A model generated the notes under the pieces. It worked only from the letters and a program-made list of their open reading frames with translations. It had not been told where the DNA came from and searched no databases. The position numbers and the translations under genes were made by a program. A DNA stretch of 39,469 nt from JAVBOV01 sp031550205 (GTDB lineage Bacteria; Pseudomonadota; Alphaproteobacteria; RF32; CAG-239). This document shows, one piece after another, positions 7,905-16,459 of the stretch; the stretch's first letter is position 1, and each line of letters begins with the position of its first letter. The stretch lies in assembly GCA_031550205.1 (NCBI GenBank), contig JAVBOV010000020.1:1-39469 (forward strand). The letters run 5' to 3'.

Positions 7905-9177
7905 TTATCTCCTCCATCTGATATTGCTTAAGCTTGTTTCTTAAGGTGCGGATGGATATGCCCAAGATATCGGCAGCGGTGTTCTTGTCGCCCATGGTGT
8001 GTTTTAAGGTATCGATAATCAGGTTCTTTTCCATGCCGGCAAGCGTGGTTGTCTGCGGTTTGTTTTTAACCACGGAGCCCTCATCGGAGAGCATTATATT
8101 ATCTGCGGAAATTTCTTCGCCGGACGCCATTAAGACGGCGCGGTGAATGGTGTTTTCAAGCTCACGGACATTGCCCGGCCAGAGATAATTTTTTAATTTT
8201 TTTTCAGCATCCAGGGACAAAGGCTTTAAACCGATGCCGTTTAATTCGGAATATTTTTTGCAAAAGTGCTTGGCCAAAACCACAATATCTTCCACGCGGT
8301 CTTTAAGCTCGGGAATGTTGATGCTGATGACGTTTAAGCGGTAATATAAATCTTGGCGGAAAGTGCCTTTTTTAACCTCTTCTTCCAAATTGCGGTTGGA
8401 GGTGGCAATGATGCGCGTGTCAACTTTAACCGGCGTCTTAGAGCCGATGCGGTCAATTTCTTTTTCCTGAATGGCGCGCAGAAGCTTGGCCTGAATGCCG
8501 ACGTCCATTTCAGAAATTTCATCAAGCAAAAGAGTGCCGGAGCTTGCCTCTTCAAACTTACCGATGCGTCTGGCCACCGCGCCGGTAAACGCGCCCTTTT
8601 CATAGCCGAATAGTTCTGATTCAAGCAGCGCTTCAGGAATGGCGGCACAGTTTACGGCCACGAATTTTTTATTGGCGCGTTTGGAGTTGTCATGAATGAA
8701 GCGGGAAAAAACCTCTTTGCCGGTGCCGGATTTTCCGGTAAGCAAGATGTTGGCTTCGCTTGGTGCAACGCGCTTGGCCAATTTTAAAACTTCTTCGGTT
8801 TTTTTATCACCGTAAATTAAGGCATGATTTTCTCTGGTGGCAGCGGCCAAAACCGCGCCGATTAATTCAGGGTCAGGCGGCAGCGGAATATATTCTTTGG
8901 CGCCAGCCTTAATGGCCTTAACAGCCAACGAAGGGTCATTGGAAACGCCGGCGGCAACCACCAAGACGTTAATTCTTTCAGCCTCTAAGGAAGATATGAA
9001 TTTATGGACGTCAAGCTTGACGTCAATCATCACCAGCTCAACCGATTTGCCGGAACGGAGAATGTTTAGGCCGGATTCAATGTTATCGGCAACAGATACA
9101 AGGCCGCCTTGGGAGATGGCAATTTTGCTTGCCGCTCCAATTTGACCGTCCAACGTACCTATTATCAATAATTCCAA
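7897..9177 (-). CDS. flbD: sigma54-dependent flagellar regulator FlbD
   Basis: A 426-residue activator. Residues 1-115 form a receiver-like domain starting MELLIIGTLDGQI, which matches the FlbD N-terminus; the acidic pocket is reduced but an Asp stays in VMIDVK. The AAA+ domain has Walker A GKSGTGKE, the sigma54-contact loop GAFTGA and Walker B GTLLLDEI. A Fis-type HTH ends the protein (NTAADILGISIRTLRNKLKQY, shortened). The start is TTG at 9177, supported by a GGGGAG Shine-Dalgarno and by the FlbD-like N-terminus. It should drive the sigma54 promoter found before fliK. The start region is duplicated 160 bases upstream. Confidence 0.92.
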   Translation of the reverse strand: MELLIIGTLDGQIGAASKIAISQGGLVSVADNIESGLNILRSGKSVELVMIDVKLDVHKFISSLEAERINVLVVAAGVSNDPSLAVKAIKAGAKEYIPLPPDPELIGAVLAAATRENHALIYGDKKTEEVLKLAKRVAPSEANILLTGKSGTGKEVFSRFIHDNSKRANKKFVAVNCAAIPEALLESELFGYEKGAFTGAVARRIGKFEEASSGTLLLDEISEMDVGIQAKLLRAIQEKEIDRIGSKTPVKVDTRIIATSNRNLEEEVKKGTFRQDLYYRLNVISINIPELKDRVEDIVVLAKHFCKKYSELNGIGLKPLSLDAEKKLKNYLWPGNVRELENTIHRAVLMASGEEISADNIMLSDEGSVVKNKPQTTTLAGMEKNLIIDTLKHTMGDKNTAADILGISIRTLRNKLKQYQMEEING

Positions 9178-9203
9178 TGCTGTCTCCCCTTTTCAGCCTT
9201 TCT
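9145..9203. repeat. 59-bp direct repeat, copy 1 (flbD start region)
   Basis: An exact 59-base copy of 9305-9363. On the minus strand this copy contains the flbD Shine-Dalgarno, TTG start and first eleven codons. The 101 bases between the copies hold a palindromic repeat. Confidence 0.95.
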
Positions 9204-9211
9204 AGTTTCTT

Positions 9212-9260
9212 CTGGATCCCCGATGTGCCGGCTCCTAAAGGAGCGGCCTCGAGGATGACA
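9212..9260. repeat. palindromic element, GGATCCCCGATGTGCC subfamily
   Basis: A 49-base element beginning CTGGATCCCCGATGTGCC and ending GAGGATGACA, with an inner stem GGCTCC/GGAGC. It is clearly homologous to the element at 28465-28513 inside the RNA methyltransferase gene. It lies between the two copies of the flbD 5' region. Confidence 0.8.
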
Positions 9261-9265
9261 CTACT

Positions 9266-9337
9266 CTAACCTTTGCTCCGCAAAGCCAAGAGGGTTGTCA
9301 TTTTACCGTCCAACGTACCTATTATCAATAATTCCAA
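9266..9337 (-). other. vestigial duplicate of the flbD start (23-codon ORF)
   Basis: The second copy of the flbD 5' region keeps the Shine-Dalgarno and TTG start, reads the first eleven FlbD codons, then runs into foreign sequence and stops at TAG after 23 codons. It may be translated as a short decoy or leader peptide or be silent debris. The whole 9178-9473 gap holds only these duplications and palindromes; no sigma54 promoter was seen in it. Confidence 0.6.
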
Positions 9338-9363
9338 TGCTGTCTCCCCTTTTCAGCCTTTCT
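9305..9363. repeat. 59-bp direct repeat, copy 2
   Basis: Exact copy of 9145-9203, offset by 160 bases. It carries a duplicate flbD ribosome-binding site and start codon. Confidence 0.95.
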
Positions 9364-9409
9364 TTATAAAGCCTTCCCCGAAGCTTTTTTTATTTTGATT
9401 GTTTTTGAC

Positions 9410-9441
9410 CTGGATCCTCGGGTCACGCCCGAGGATGACAG
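9410..9441. repeat. palindromic repeat, GGATCCTCGGG...CCCGAGGATGACA
   Basis: A canonical member of the family: TGGATCCTCGGG and CCCGAGGATGACA arms around a short TCACG loop. It abuts the fliN 3' hairpin and lies in the fliN-flbD gap. Confidence 0.8.
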
Positions 9442-9476
9442 TATACTACGCGGTAGCACCGCTAAGTATACTGTCA
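9436..9476. repeat. hairpin containing the fliN stop codon
   Basis: A 12-bp perfect stem (TGACAGTATACT at 9436-9447 with 9465-9476) plus a five-bp inner stem. The fliN TGA stop (9474-9476) forms the base of the hairpin. There is no T-tract, so it is more likely an mRNA-stability or processing element, or part of the adjacent repeat, than a terminator. Confidence 0.65.
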
Positions 9477-9827
9477 CTTTGCAAGATTCTTAACAATCTC
9501 AGTCATGGTGATGCCGAGTTTGTCATCAACCACCACAACTTCGCCGCGAGCCACCAGATTATTATTAACATAAATATCAATAGCCTCACCAACCTTGCGG
9601 TCAAGCTCAATTATGGCGCCTTTGTTTAATTTTAAAAGATTGCTGACCTTGATTTGAGTTTTGCCCAAAATGGCAGAAACTTTTACCGGAATATCATAAA
9701 CCGCTTCTAATTCTCCAACAGAATTGGGTGAACTGCCATTGTCCGATTTACCGTCTTTTTTTAAGACCGGATCGTCGTTTAAGTTGGTGCTTTCGCTCAA
9801 TTCGTCTAATTCTAGGTCTTTGCTCAT
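9474..9827 (-). CDS. fliN: flagellar motor switch protein FliN
   Basis: A 117-residue protein with an acidic, disordered first 45 residues and a C-terminal SpoA/CheC-like fold typical of FliN (VYDIPVKVSAILGKTQIKVS, VARGEVVVVDDKLGITMTEI, each conserved in the family). It forms the lower C-ring together with FliG and FliM and docks FliH. A GGAG Shine-Dalgarno precedes ATG 9827, which overlaps the fliH stop by four bases. Its stop codon lies in a hairpin. FliM is not encoded in this window. Confidence 0.92.
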   Translation of the reverse strand: MSKDLELDELSESTNLNDDPVLKKDGKSDNGSSPNSVGELEAVYDIPVKVSAILGKTQIKVSNLLKLNKGAIIELDRKVGEAIDIYVNNNLVARGEVVVVDDKLGITMTEIVKNLAK

Positions 9828-10522
9828 TTGGTGTCTCCGCTCTTGTCATTTAAAAGATTTCCAACCTTGCTGAACAAGGTATCGGTTTTGCATTCCACTC
9901 CGCCATTTTCCCATTCCACCCTGCACTCATTGGGGGCGAGCTTTTCATCCTTGTGGATGGATATTTTACCCTCAAAATCATGAGCATTAGCAAGCTTTTG
10001 AATGTTGTCCTGAATATATGATATAATATCAGGATGAATATAGAAAGATAATTTTTGCTCTTTTTTAAAATTGTTGAAATTATCCGCTATAAATTTGCCG
10101 ACAATGTCTTTGGCATGTTCTTTTTGCAACGACGGAACCAGGCGCTGCAGCATAACCTGAGCCATTTCCACAAATTTTTCCTCAGCCCGGGCCTGCAAGG
10201 TGCAACTGTCTTTGGAAACACCCTCAAGTTTCAAATTTATATCAGCCAAAAGCTCGTTGGTGATGGTGGCAATGCCGGTTTCCGCGCTTTGATGCCCTTT
10301 GACATATGCCTCCTCCTGGGCTTTTTTTAACATACCCTCCACTTCTGACTGCGTATATGTCTGAGCCACAGGTTCGGGGATAAACGGCGCAGCCTCGGGC
10401 TCGGGTGCTGTCCGCTCTTCTTCGGCTTCAACATCTTCTTCAATCGAATCATTTTCATGGGCCGGCTGTTTGGAGTGTTCAACCACAAAGTTATCAAAAA
10501 GAAATTTCTTAAACTCGGCCAT
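9824..10522 (-). CDS. fliH: flagellar assembly protein FliH
   Basis: A 232-residue protein between fliG and fliN. It has an acidic Pro/Glu-rich N-terminal third, a central helical segment beginning near residue 58 (SEVEGMLKKAQEEAYVKGHQ) and a C-terminal globular part with SFYIHPDIISYIQ and APNECRVEWENGGVE, the latter typical of FliH. FliH is the stator that regulates the FliI ATPase and links it to FliN. The start at 10522 has a GGAGGG Shine-Dalgarno. The sequence is weakly conserved in this family, so position supports the call. Confidence 0.85.
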   Translation of the reverse strand: MAEFKKFLFDNFVVEHSKQPAHENDSIEEDVEAEEERTAPEPEAAPFIPEPVAQTYTQSEVEGMLKKAQEEAYVKGHQSAETGIATITNELLADINLKLEGVSKDSCTLQARAEEKFVEMAQVMLQRLVPSLQKEHAKDIVGKFIADNFNNFKKEQKLSFYIHPDIISYIQDNIQKLANAHDFEGKISIHKDEKLAPNECRVEWENGGVECKTDTLFSKVGNLLNDKSGDTK

Positions 10523-10541
10523 TATTAAAACCCTCCGGGTT

Positions 10542-10580
10542 TAAAAGTGAAGAGTGAAAAGTGAGGATTGAAAAGTGATG
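10542..10580. repeat. GTGAAAA-type heptamer repeat cluster
   Basis: Several imperfect copies of AGTGAAA/GTGAAAA in the 63-base gap between fliG and fliH (AAAAGTGAAGAGTGAAAAGT and following). The same motif recurs at 19438, 25408 and 25491. Confidence 0.7.
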
Positions 10581-10585
10581 GATTG

Positions 10586-11608
10586 TTAATATACAAGTTC
10601 ATCGTTTTCTTTGCCTTCGCTGATTACGATTTCACCGGCGTTAGAAAGTTCCTTGGTGGTGGTAACAATATATTGTTGAGCCTCTTCAACATCGCGCGGG
10701 CGAACCGGACCCATGGCGTCCATATCTTCCTTGATGATTTTTCCGGCGCGGGAAGACATGTTGTTAAAGAACAGGTCTTTAATGGTGTCTGAAGCGCCTT
10801 TAAGAGCCACGGCAAGTTTGTCTTTGTCAACATTACGAAGCAATATCTGGATGCCCTGACCATCGACACGAACCAAATCTTCAAAGGTGAACATGAGAGA
10901 TTTAACGCGTTCGGCACTTTCACGGTTGCGTTCTTCCAGAGCTTCCATGAAGCGGGTTTCGGTACTGCGGTCAAGAGAGTTGAAGATATCGGCAATGAGC
11001 TCGTGAGAATCTCTTCTGGTGGATTTGGAAAGGTTGTTCATGAACTCTTTTCTTAAAGTTTTTTCCAGGCCGTCCAAAACTTCTTTTTGCACGGAATCCA
11101 TTCTTAACATTCTCATTACAATTTCCATGGCGAAGTTTTCAGGCAGAAGAGCAACAACCTTGGCAGCATGGTCAGCCTTGATTTTGGACAAGATAACGGC
11201 AATGGTTTGAGGATATTCGTTTTTAAGATAGTTGGCCAGAACGTGCTCGTTAACGTTGCCAAGCTTATCCCACATGGTGCGGCCGGCCGGACCGCGAATT
11301 TCTTCCATGATGACGGAAACACGGTCTTTATCAAGCGCTTTGGAAAGAAGTCTTTCAGTTGATTCATAAGTGCCAAGAAGCGTGCCGGTATTGGTGATTT
11401 TATCGGTAAACTCAACAAAAAGCTGCTCAACCACATTGGAGTTGATTTTACCGAGGCTGGCCATGATAACGGAAAGCTCTTTAATCTCCTCATCATCCAT
11501 TAAGGCAAAAACGGAAGCCGAACGCTCTTCGTCCAAAGAGAGCATTAAGATGGCGGCCTTCTGCTGGCCGGAGAGTAAGTTATAATCGTCTACAACATTC
11601 GGTTTCAT
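10586..11608 (-). CDS. fliG: flagellar motor switch protein FliG
   Basis: A 340-residue protein of normal length. The N-terminal domain starts with LLSGQQKAAILMLSL; the middle domain has the EHPQT-like motif as NEYPQTIAVILS; the C-terminal torque domain carries the charged helix FEDLVRVDGQGIQILLRNVDKDK (shortened) used against MotA. FliG sits on the MS ring via FliF and sets rotation and torque. It follows fliF by 11 bases and shares its operon. Confidence 0.96.
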   Translation of the reverse strand: MKPNVVDDYNLLSGQQKAAILMLSLDEERSASVFALMDDEEIKELSVIMASLGKINSNVVEQLFVEFTDKITNTGTLLGTYESTERLLSKALDKDRVSVIMEEIRGPAGRTMWDKLGNVNEHVLANYLKNEYPQTIAVILSKIKADHAAKVVALLPENFAMEIVMRMLRMDSVQKEVLDGLEKTLRKEFMNNLSKSTRRDSHELIADIFNSLDRSTETRFMEALEERNRESAERVKSLMFTFEDLVRVDGQGIQILLRNVDKDKLAVALKGASDTIKDLFFNNMSSRAGKIIKEDMDAMGPVRPRDVEEAQQYIVTTTKELSNAGEIVISEGKENDELVY

Positions 11609-11619
11609 ATTTTTATACT

Positions 11620-13236
11620 CTACATGTTCTCGCCCTGGTACAGCCAGCTGCGAATGATGTTAACAGTGGCGTCGGGGCTTTTTTCAACAATATCGTTAAT
11701 CTTTTTAAGAGAAGAAATTTTAACGCGTCCGTCAATTTTGTTAAGGCTGACAAGCTCTTCAAGATCCGCGTCTTCCTCAGTTAAGAAGTTGGAAAGCAGA
11801 ACATTGTCCTGCTCACCGCCTTCTCCGGCCAGCTGGCTGGAGCTTTGAGAGGCGTCAAAGGCGTTGTTAATCAGCGGACGAATTACCAGAAGAATTACCA
11901 AAATTGCAACAATGGCAACGCCAAGACCTTCGGCAATGCGAATGATTTCTTCTTTGGTAAAGCCAAGAATTAAGAATTCTGATTCTGCGTCAAGTTCGGC
12001 GGAGGTTTTGACAAACTTCATGTTTTCAACATCGACGATATCGCCGCGGTTGGCATCAAAGCCCACGGCAGATTTAACCAGCGATATAAGCTGGTCCATT
12101 TCTTCCTCGGTGCGGTCGCGATAAACAATTTTGCCGGCCTCATCAGGTTCGTTAATGCCATTGACCATTACGGCAACGGTCAAGCGTTTGATTGAACCGG
12201 AGTTTTTGACCTTGTTTCTGACAACCTTGGAAATTTCATAGTTGACGGTTTCTTCAGTGCGGGAATTGGAAGAAGAAGTGTTGCCGGCCGACATATAGCT
12301 GTCGGCATTGGGAATGTTGTTGGCAACCGTTACCGGCGCCTCTCCGGCTTTGTTGACACCCTCTTCGGTGATGCTGGCAGTGGAACGAACCACCTGAGAA
12401 TCGGGGTCATAGATTTCCTCATTGGTAACCACCTGGTCAAAATCCATCTCAAGGTGAACCTGTGAACGAACGTTGCCCTCACCGACGGTTTTTTCAAGAA
12501 GAGAGTTGACCTTTGAGGTCATTTTCTTTTCCTGGTCTTGGCGAATCATCTCATTATTGGCGGCAGAGAGGGTGTTTTCATCTTCATAATTGTCGGTTAA
12601 GAGGTTGCCGGAGCTGTCTACGATGGCAACGCTTTTAACTTCAAGCTTGGGAACCGCAGCCGCCACCAGCTTTTGAATGGAATGAATGTTTTGGATGCTG
12701 AGCTTGCCGCCGCTTGCGGTTTTTACCACAACGGAGGCGCTCGGTTTTTGCTCTTCTCTGGAAAACATTTCACGCTTGGGCAAAACCAGGTGAACTTTGG
12801 CGGACTTGATGTTGTCGATGCTGCGAATCGTGCGGGCAAGCTCACCCTCCAAAGCGCGGATTAAGTTTACATTCTGCACAAAGTTGGTGGAGCCCAGAGC
12901 GTCGGTATTATCAAAGATTTCATAACCGACGTTGGAGCCTTTGGAGGACAAGGCGATATCCGCCGTCTGCACTCTTAATTTGCCGACCATATCTTCAGGC
13001 ACCAAAACCTCCGTGCCGTTTTTGGACAAGCGGTATTTAACGCCGGAAGCATCCAGGTTGGCCACAATTTGTTTGGCATCTTCAAGATCAAGGTCCGTAT
13101 ATAAAACCGTATATTTAGACGAGCTGAACGTGGTTGCAATGTAAACAAAGAAACTGATTAAAAAGATAACTACCGCCGCAATCGAGGCCAAACGCCCGGG
13201 CGATAAGTTTTTTAGACTTTGCAAAAAATTATTCAC
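11620..13236 (-). CDS. fliF: flagellar MS-ring protein FliF
   Basis: About 538 residues. A first membrane segment lies near residues 17-38 (IAAVVIFLISFFVYIATTF), followed by a YscJ/FliF ring-building domain (YTVLYTDLDLEDAKQIVANL), the periplasmic collar, a second membrane segment near 435-455 (VAIVAILVILLVI) and a cytoplasmic tail that binds FliG. The chosen start is GTG at 13236, because GGGG lies six bases upstream; a TTG at 13248 would add four residues. It is the first gene after the flgE terminator and probably heads the operon fliF to the J-protein gene. Confidence 0.95.
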   Translation of the reverse strand: MNNFLQSLKNLSPGRLASIAAVVIFLISFFVYIATTFSSSKYTVLYTDLDLEDAKQIVANLDASGVKYRLSKNGTEVLVPEDMVGKLRVQTADIALSSKGSNVGYEIFDNTDALGSTNFVQNVNLIRALEGELARTIRSIDNIKSAKVHLVLPKREMFSREEQKPSASVVVKTASGGKLSIQNIHSIQKLVAAAVPKLEVKSVAIVDSSGNLLTDNYEDENTLSAANNEMIRQDQEKKMTSKVNSLLEKTVGEGNVRSQVHLEMDFDQVVTNEEIYDPDSQVVRSTASITEEGVNKAGEAPVTVANNIPNADSYMSAGNTSSSNSRTEETVNYEISKVVRNKVKNSGSIKRLTVAVMVNGINEPDEAGKIVYRDRTEEEMDQLISLVKSAVGFDANRGDIVDVENMKFVKTSAELDAESEFLILGFTKEEIIRIAEGLGVAIVAILVILLVIRPLINNAFDASQSSSQLAGEGGEQDNVLLSNFLTEEDADLEELVSLNKIDGRVKISSLKKINDIVEKSPDATVNIIRSWLYQGENM

Positions 13237-13373
13237 TAGATTCCCCAATCTAATTTTATTTCTATTCCCTTGTTTATTAATTAACTTAATTTTAGCGACA
13301 ATGGAAGAAACAATAAAAACATATTCACAAATTAAAAAAAACAGCGGCCTGTAGTCGGTGGTCGGGGTGATGT

Positions 13374-13405
13374 AAATAAAAAGCCCGGCGGGAGAGGCCG
13401 GGCTT
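13374..13405 (-). terminator. intrinsic terminator after flgE
   Basis: On the minus strand a nine-bp stem (AAGCCCGGC/GCCGGGCTT; plus-strand 13381-13389 and 13397-13405) is followed by TTTTT. It separates the fliK-flgD-flgE unit from the fliF operon. Confidence 0.9.
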
Positions 13406-13430
13406 TGACTTTAGGATAGTTTATAATAAT

Positions 13431-15635
13431 TTATGTCATGTTGGTAAGTTCTTGCAACATTTCATTGGAAGTGGTGATAATCTTGGTGGCGGCCGAATAG
13501 GCACGCTGTGTGACTATCATGTTGGAGAACTCGGTGGCCAAGTCCACGGTTGACTGCTCAAGAGAGTTGGAGCTGATTTCACCGGCTCCGTTGGTTCCGG
13601 CTTGTTTTAACAGAGCCTGACCGGAAAGATCGGTTTCAATCCAAGAGTTGCCGGTTAAGGCCGACATGCCGTTGGGGTTGGTGAATGTGGCCAGAGGCAA
13701 AATTGCTATCGGGCGGGTTTCACCGTTATCAAACAAAGCGGTTACCACACCGTCTTCACCGACAAACACGCCGGCATATGAACCGAATTTGGCGCCGTCC
13801 TGCTTGATGTAGTTGGTGGTGAAATCACCGGACAGGCTGGTTAGGCCATCGTTGGTGCCGACATTGCCCATGCCAAGTTTAATGGTGGTGCCTTGGTCGA
13901 TATCGCCGTTCATATTCTCTGCGCCGTTGGCCCAGTCAATGGCCATTTCATCTACGAAGAAATATTTGGGCGTGCCGTCGGCGTTGAAGCGAACCGAAGG
14001 AACTATCGGACCGTTTTCAGTGTTAACGCCGTTGACCACAAAGGTGCTTGAGAGATTATAGGTGCCGCCGGCAGTGATGTTGGTCCAGCCGCCGGGAGCG
14101 TTTCTGATTTCACCGCTGACATTGGTTAAGCCGGTTAAATCGATGGCAATATCCGGGCCGGTATAAGACGGAGAAATTTCCAAAGTCGAGCCGCTGGCAA
14201 CGTATCTTTCCGGCTCAATGGCGTTGGCTTTGATAACGTCTAACAGAGCGGAGACAACATCAGCCGTTGTTGCTGCACCGGAAATGTTAACGTTGGTGCC
14301 GCCGGTTACGTTTGAGAAAGTATAGGTTGTGCCGTCCAAAGTAATGGTCTGGCCGAGGTAAGATGCCGGAGCGGGGTTGGTAAAGTCAATGCGCGCAGCA
14401 TTCTTAATGTCTTTATCAATTTCAGGAATTGTAAAGATGCCGGTCGGAATTCCGGTGGAAATCAGCGGATTTGCAGCACTTTGCTTGCAGGCCAAACAGT
14501 TGCTGGCATCAATGGTTATGGAACCGCCCATTACGGACTGAACAATGTCTATGGTGCTGTTGTTGGCAGCAAAGCGGCCGGCAGAAGGCATTGTCTCCAA
14601 AATGGCCTGCTCCAGAACCTTAACGGCATCTGAAGTGGAAACCACGCCGGTTGAAATGTCCACGGCAATTGAGCCGGGAATGGTGGTGGTGCCGGTGGTG
14701 GTGAACTCATAAGTATATGAGTTGCCGGTGGCTCCGTCGGTGATGGTGACGCTTGAACCGTTGGAAGGAATTTTAGTGAACTCCAGATGGCCGGCGGCAT
14801 AATATACATCCGCAGTGGTATCGCCCGAAGTTTCCTGAGAACCTTGAAGAACAATGCTGGCAGCACCCGGAGGAACAGAAGTGGACATGTTCCAAGAGTT
14901 GGCCGTTACTTTGGTATAACCAAGGCTTAAGTTGCTGGCATTGCCCAAGCTGTCATAGATTAAGGCAGAGATGCTTCTTTTGCCGCCTAAGGCCGGGTTG
15001 GAAGGGTCGAAAATAGCGTCATTGGAAGGCAGGTTGGCACCAAAGTTCAACTGCTGCGTAGGGTCAGCCGTACCGCCGATGTTATTAAGGTTAATCGGCT
15101 GAAGGTTGCGGCCGTCGATGATATTGTCGTTGATATATACGGCGTTGCCCTGAGCATCGTAATATGCCTTCATATAGTTTACATTGTTGATGTTAACCAC
15201 AGTTGCCGCCGGGTTGCCGTCCCAAGGAACAAGCGTCCAGCCCTGCAGATAAAATCCTCCGGTGTTTTTCAAAAAACCGTTTTGGTCGGGCTGGAAATCG
15301 CCGGCGCGGGTATAGCACCAGAGATCGCCTTCACCGGGGTGAGCCGCCTGGTTTACCACAAAGTAACCGTTGCCGCTGATGCCCAAGGCAGTGGTGGAAG
15401 CGTTGTCAGCCAGCAGACCCTGAATGTTAACATGCTGCTTGGTCACACCCTGAACGCCGCCCGGGGAATAGGCACGGATGGAAGTTTGTTTGGTAATTAA
15501 GGTTTGAAAGGCAACCTGATTGTCTTTATAACCTACGGTGTTAACGTTTACGATATTATCGGAAATTGCACCCATCGCGCTGGACTGGGCGGATAATCCC
15601 GAAATACCGGATTGCATTGCACCAAAAATACTCAT
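13431..15635 (-). CDS. flgE: flagellar hook protein FlgE (large form)
   Basis: A 734-residue hook protein, much longer than the roughly 400 residues usual in enterobacteria. The N-terminus (MSIFGAMQSGISGLSAQSSA) and the C-terminus (VDLATEFSNMIVTQRAYSAA) are the conserved rod/hook coiled-coil ends. The extra length lies in the middle, where two similar insert units (about 285-378 and 415-507) each have a 'T-I/V-T-D-G-x-Y-T-F' style strand, a linker and an alpha-helix followed by STxxI. Two cysteines close together near 380 and 383 are unusual for a hook protein. AGGAG precedes the ATG; flgD lies 18 bases upstream. Confidence 0.94.
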   Translation of the reverse strand: MSIFGAMQSGISGLSAQSSAMGAISDNIVNVNTVGYKDNQVAFQTLITKQTSIRAYSPGGVQGVTKQHVNIQGLLADNASTTALGISGNGYFVVNQAAHPGEGDLWCYTRAGDFQPDQNGFLKNTGGFYLQGWTLVPWDGNPAATVVNINNVNYMKAYYDAQGNAVYINDNIIDGRNLQPINLNNIGGTADPTQQLNFGANLPSNDAIFDPSNPALGGKRSISALIYDSLGNASNLSLGYTKVTANSWNMSTSVPPGAASIVLQGSQETSGDTTADVYYAAGHLEFTKIPSNGSSVTITDGATGNSYTYEFTTTGTTTIPGSIAVDISTGVVSTSDAVKVLEQAILETMPSAGRFAANNSTIDIVQSVMGGSITIDASNCLACKQSAANPLISTGIPTGIFTIPEIDKDIKNAARIDFTNPAPASYLGQTITLDGTTYTFSNVTGGTNVNISGAATTADVVSALLDVIKANAIEPERYVASGSTLEISPSYTGPDIAIDLTGLTNVSGEIRNAPGGWTNITAGGTYNLSSTFVVNGVNTENGPIVPSVRFNADGTPKYFFVDEMAIDWANGAENMNGDIDQGTTIKLGMGNVGTNDGLTSLSGDFTTNYIKQDGAKFGSYAGVFVGEDGVVTALFDNGETRPIAILPLATFTNPNGMSALTGNSWIETDLSGQALLKQAGTNGAGEISSNSLEQSTVDLATEFSNMIVTQRAYSAATKIITTSNEMLQELTNMT

Positions 15636-15653
15636 TTATTTTCTCCTAAAGTC

Positions 15654-16448
15654 TTAAATTAATGCTGCAACTTTGGCTGCTATACTGGCAACGTCGGTCG
15701 CAATATTTGAAAATGCTGTCATGAAAACAGACTCTTCATTGTTCTCCGCCGCTTCTGACGGAGCCGGTTTATCAAAATAGGTGTCTTCTCTTATGGTCAG
15801 GATATCTCCCAACTGAGCGGTTACGGCATTGCCCAAACCGACATAAACATTGTTTTCATCGCTGGCAACACCGCTGACTTTGCCAAAAACGGTGGTGGTG
15901 ACATTGGCGGCGGTTTCTCCGCTCTTGGCATTGGTGGTTACCACAACCTGATAAGCGCCGTCTTCCAGCTGCTGTCCGTAGCTGTCTTTGCCGTCCCATG
16001 TGAACTCATGCGTGCCGGAAGTTACTTTGGCCTGCTCGGAATAAACCACCTTGCCGTTCATATCTTTTACGGCAACAACCGCAGACTGAACATTTTTATC
16101 AAGAGTGTAAGTGGCTTTGGCCTTGCCGTTTTCAAGCGGCATAACATCGCCCAGAACCTGAACGGTTTTGCCGATATATGAAACAGCCTGCGCACCAAGA
16201 TTGGAAACGTTTATGGCCAGAAGAGAATCTAATTTGGCATTGGTTTGAATGGACTGCTCAACGCTTGAATATTGAACCAGTTGGTTGGTGAATTCCGCCG
16301 TATCCATAGGGTCAAGCGGGTCTTGATATTTTAACTGAGTGGTTAAGAGCGTTAAAAACGTATTCATATCCGCAGAAAGCTGGTTTGTTGCCGCGTTTGT
16401 TTTTGAATTGTTTGCCGCATAACCGGTTATATTGCTGACATCGACCAT
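15654..16448 (-). CDS. flgD: hook assembly/capping protein FlgD
   Basis: A 264-residue protein. The N-terminal motif (MNTFLTLLTTQLKYQDPLDPMD split: TFLTLLTTQLKYQDPLDP, then TAEFTNQLVQYSSVEQ) is diagnostic of FlgD. The middle carries the FlgD Ig-like domain (VVAVKDMNGKVVYSEQ; HEFTWDGKDSYGQQLEDG). The protein caps the growing hook so FlgE subunits can polymerise. A GGAG Shine-Dalgarno lies seven bases before the ATG. A C-terminal extension after about residue 235 is not part of the core. Confidence 0.95.
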   Translation of the reverse strand: MVDVSNITGYAANNSKTNAATNQLSADMNTFLTLLTTQLKYQDPLDPMDTAEFTNQLVQYSSVEQSIQTNAKLDSLLAINVSNLGAQAVSYIGKTVQVLGDVMPLENGKAKATYTLDKNVQSAVVAVKDMNGKVVYSEQAKVTSGTHEFTWDGKDSYGQQLEDGAYQVVVTTNAKSGETAANVTTTVFGKVSGVASDENNVYVGLGNAVTAQLGDILTIREDTYFDKPAPSEAAENNEESVFMTAFSNIATDVASIAAKVAALI

Positions 16449-16459
16449 GATTTTTCTCC

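Noticed and set aside
9371..9398. Terminator hairpin on the plus strand (AAGC...GCTT then T7).
   Set aside because: No plus-strand gene ends there and on the minus strand it lacks a T-tract; probably part of the duplicated repeat region.
13249..13330. CtrA boxes (TTAA-N7-TTAA) upstream of fliF, flaF and fliK.
   Set aside because: TTAA motifs occur but with spacings of 3, 5, 8 or 10 bases; none has seven, and the regions are AT-rich enough to give them by chance.
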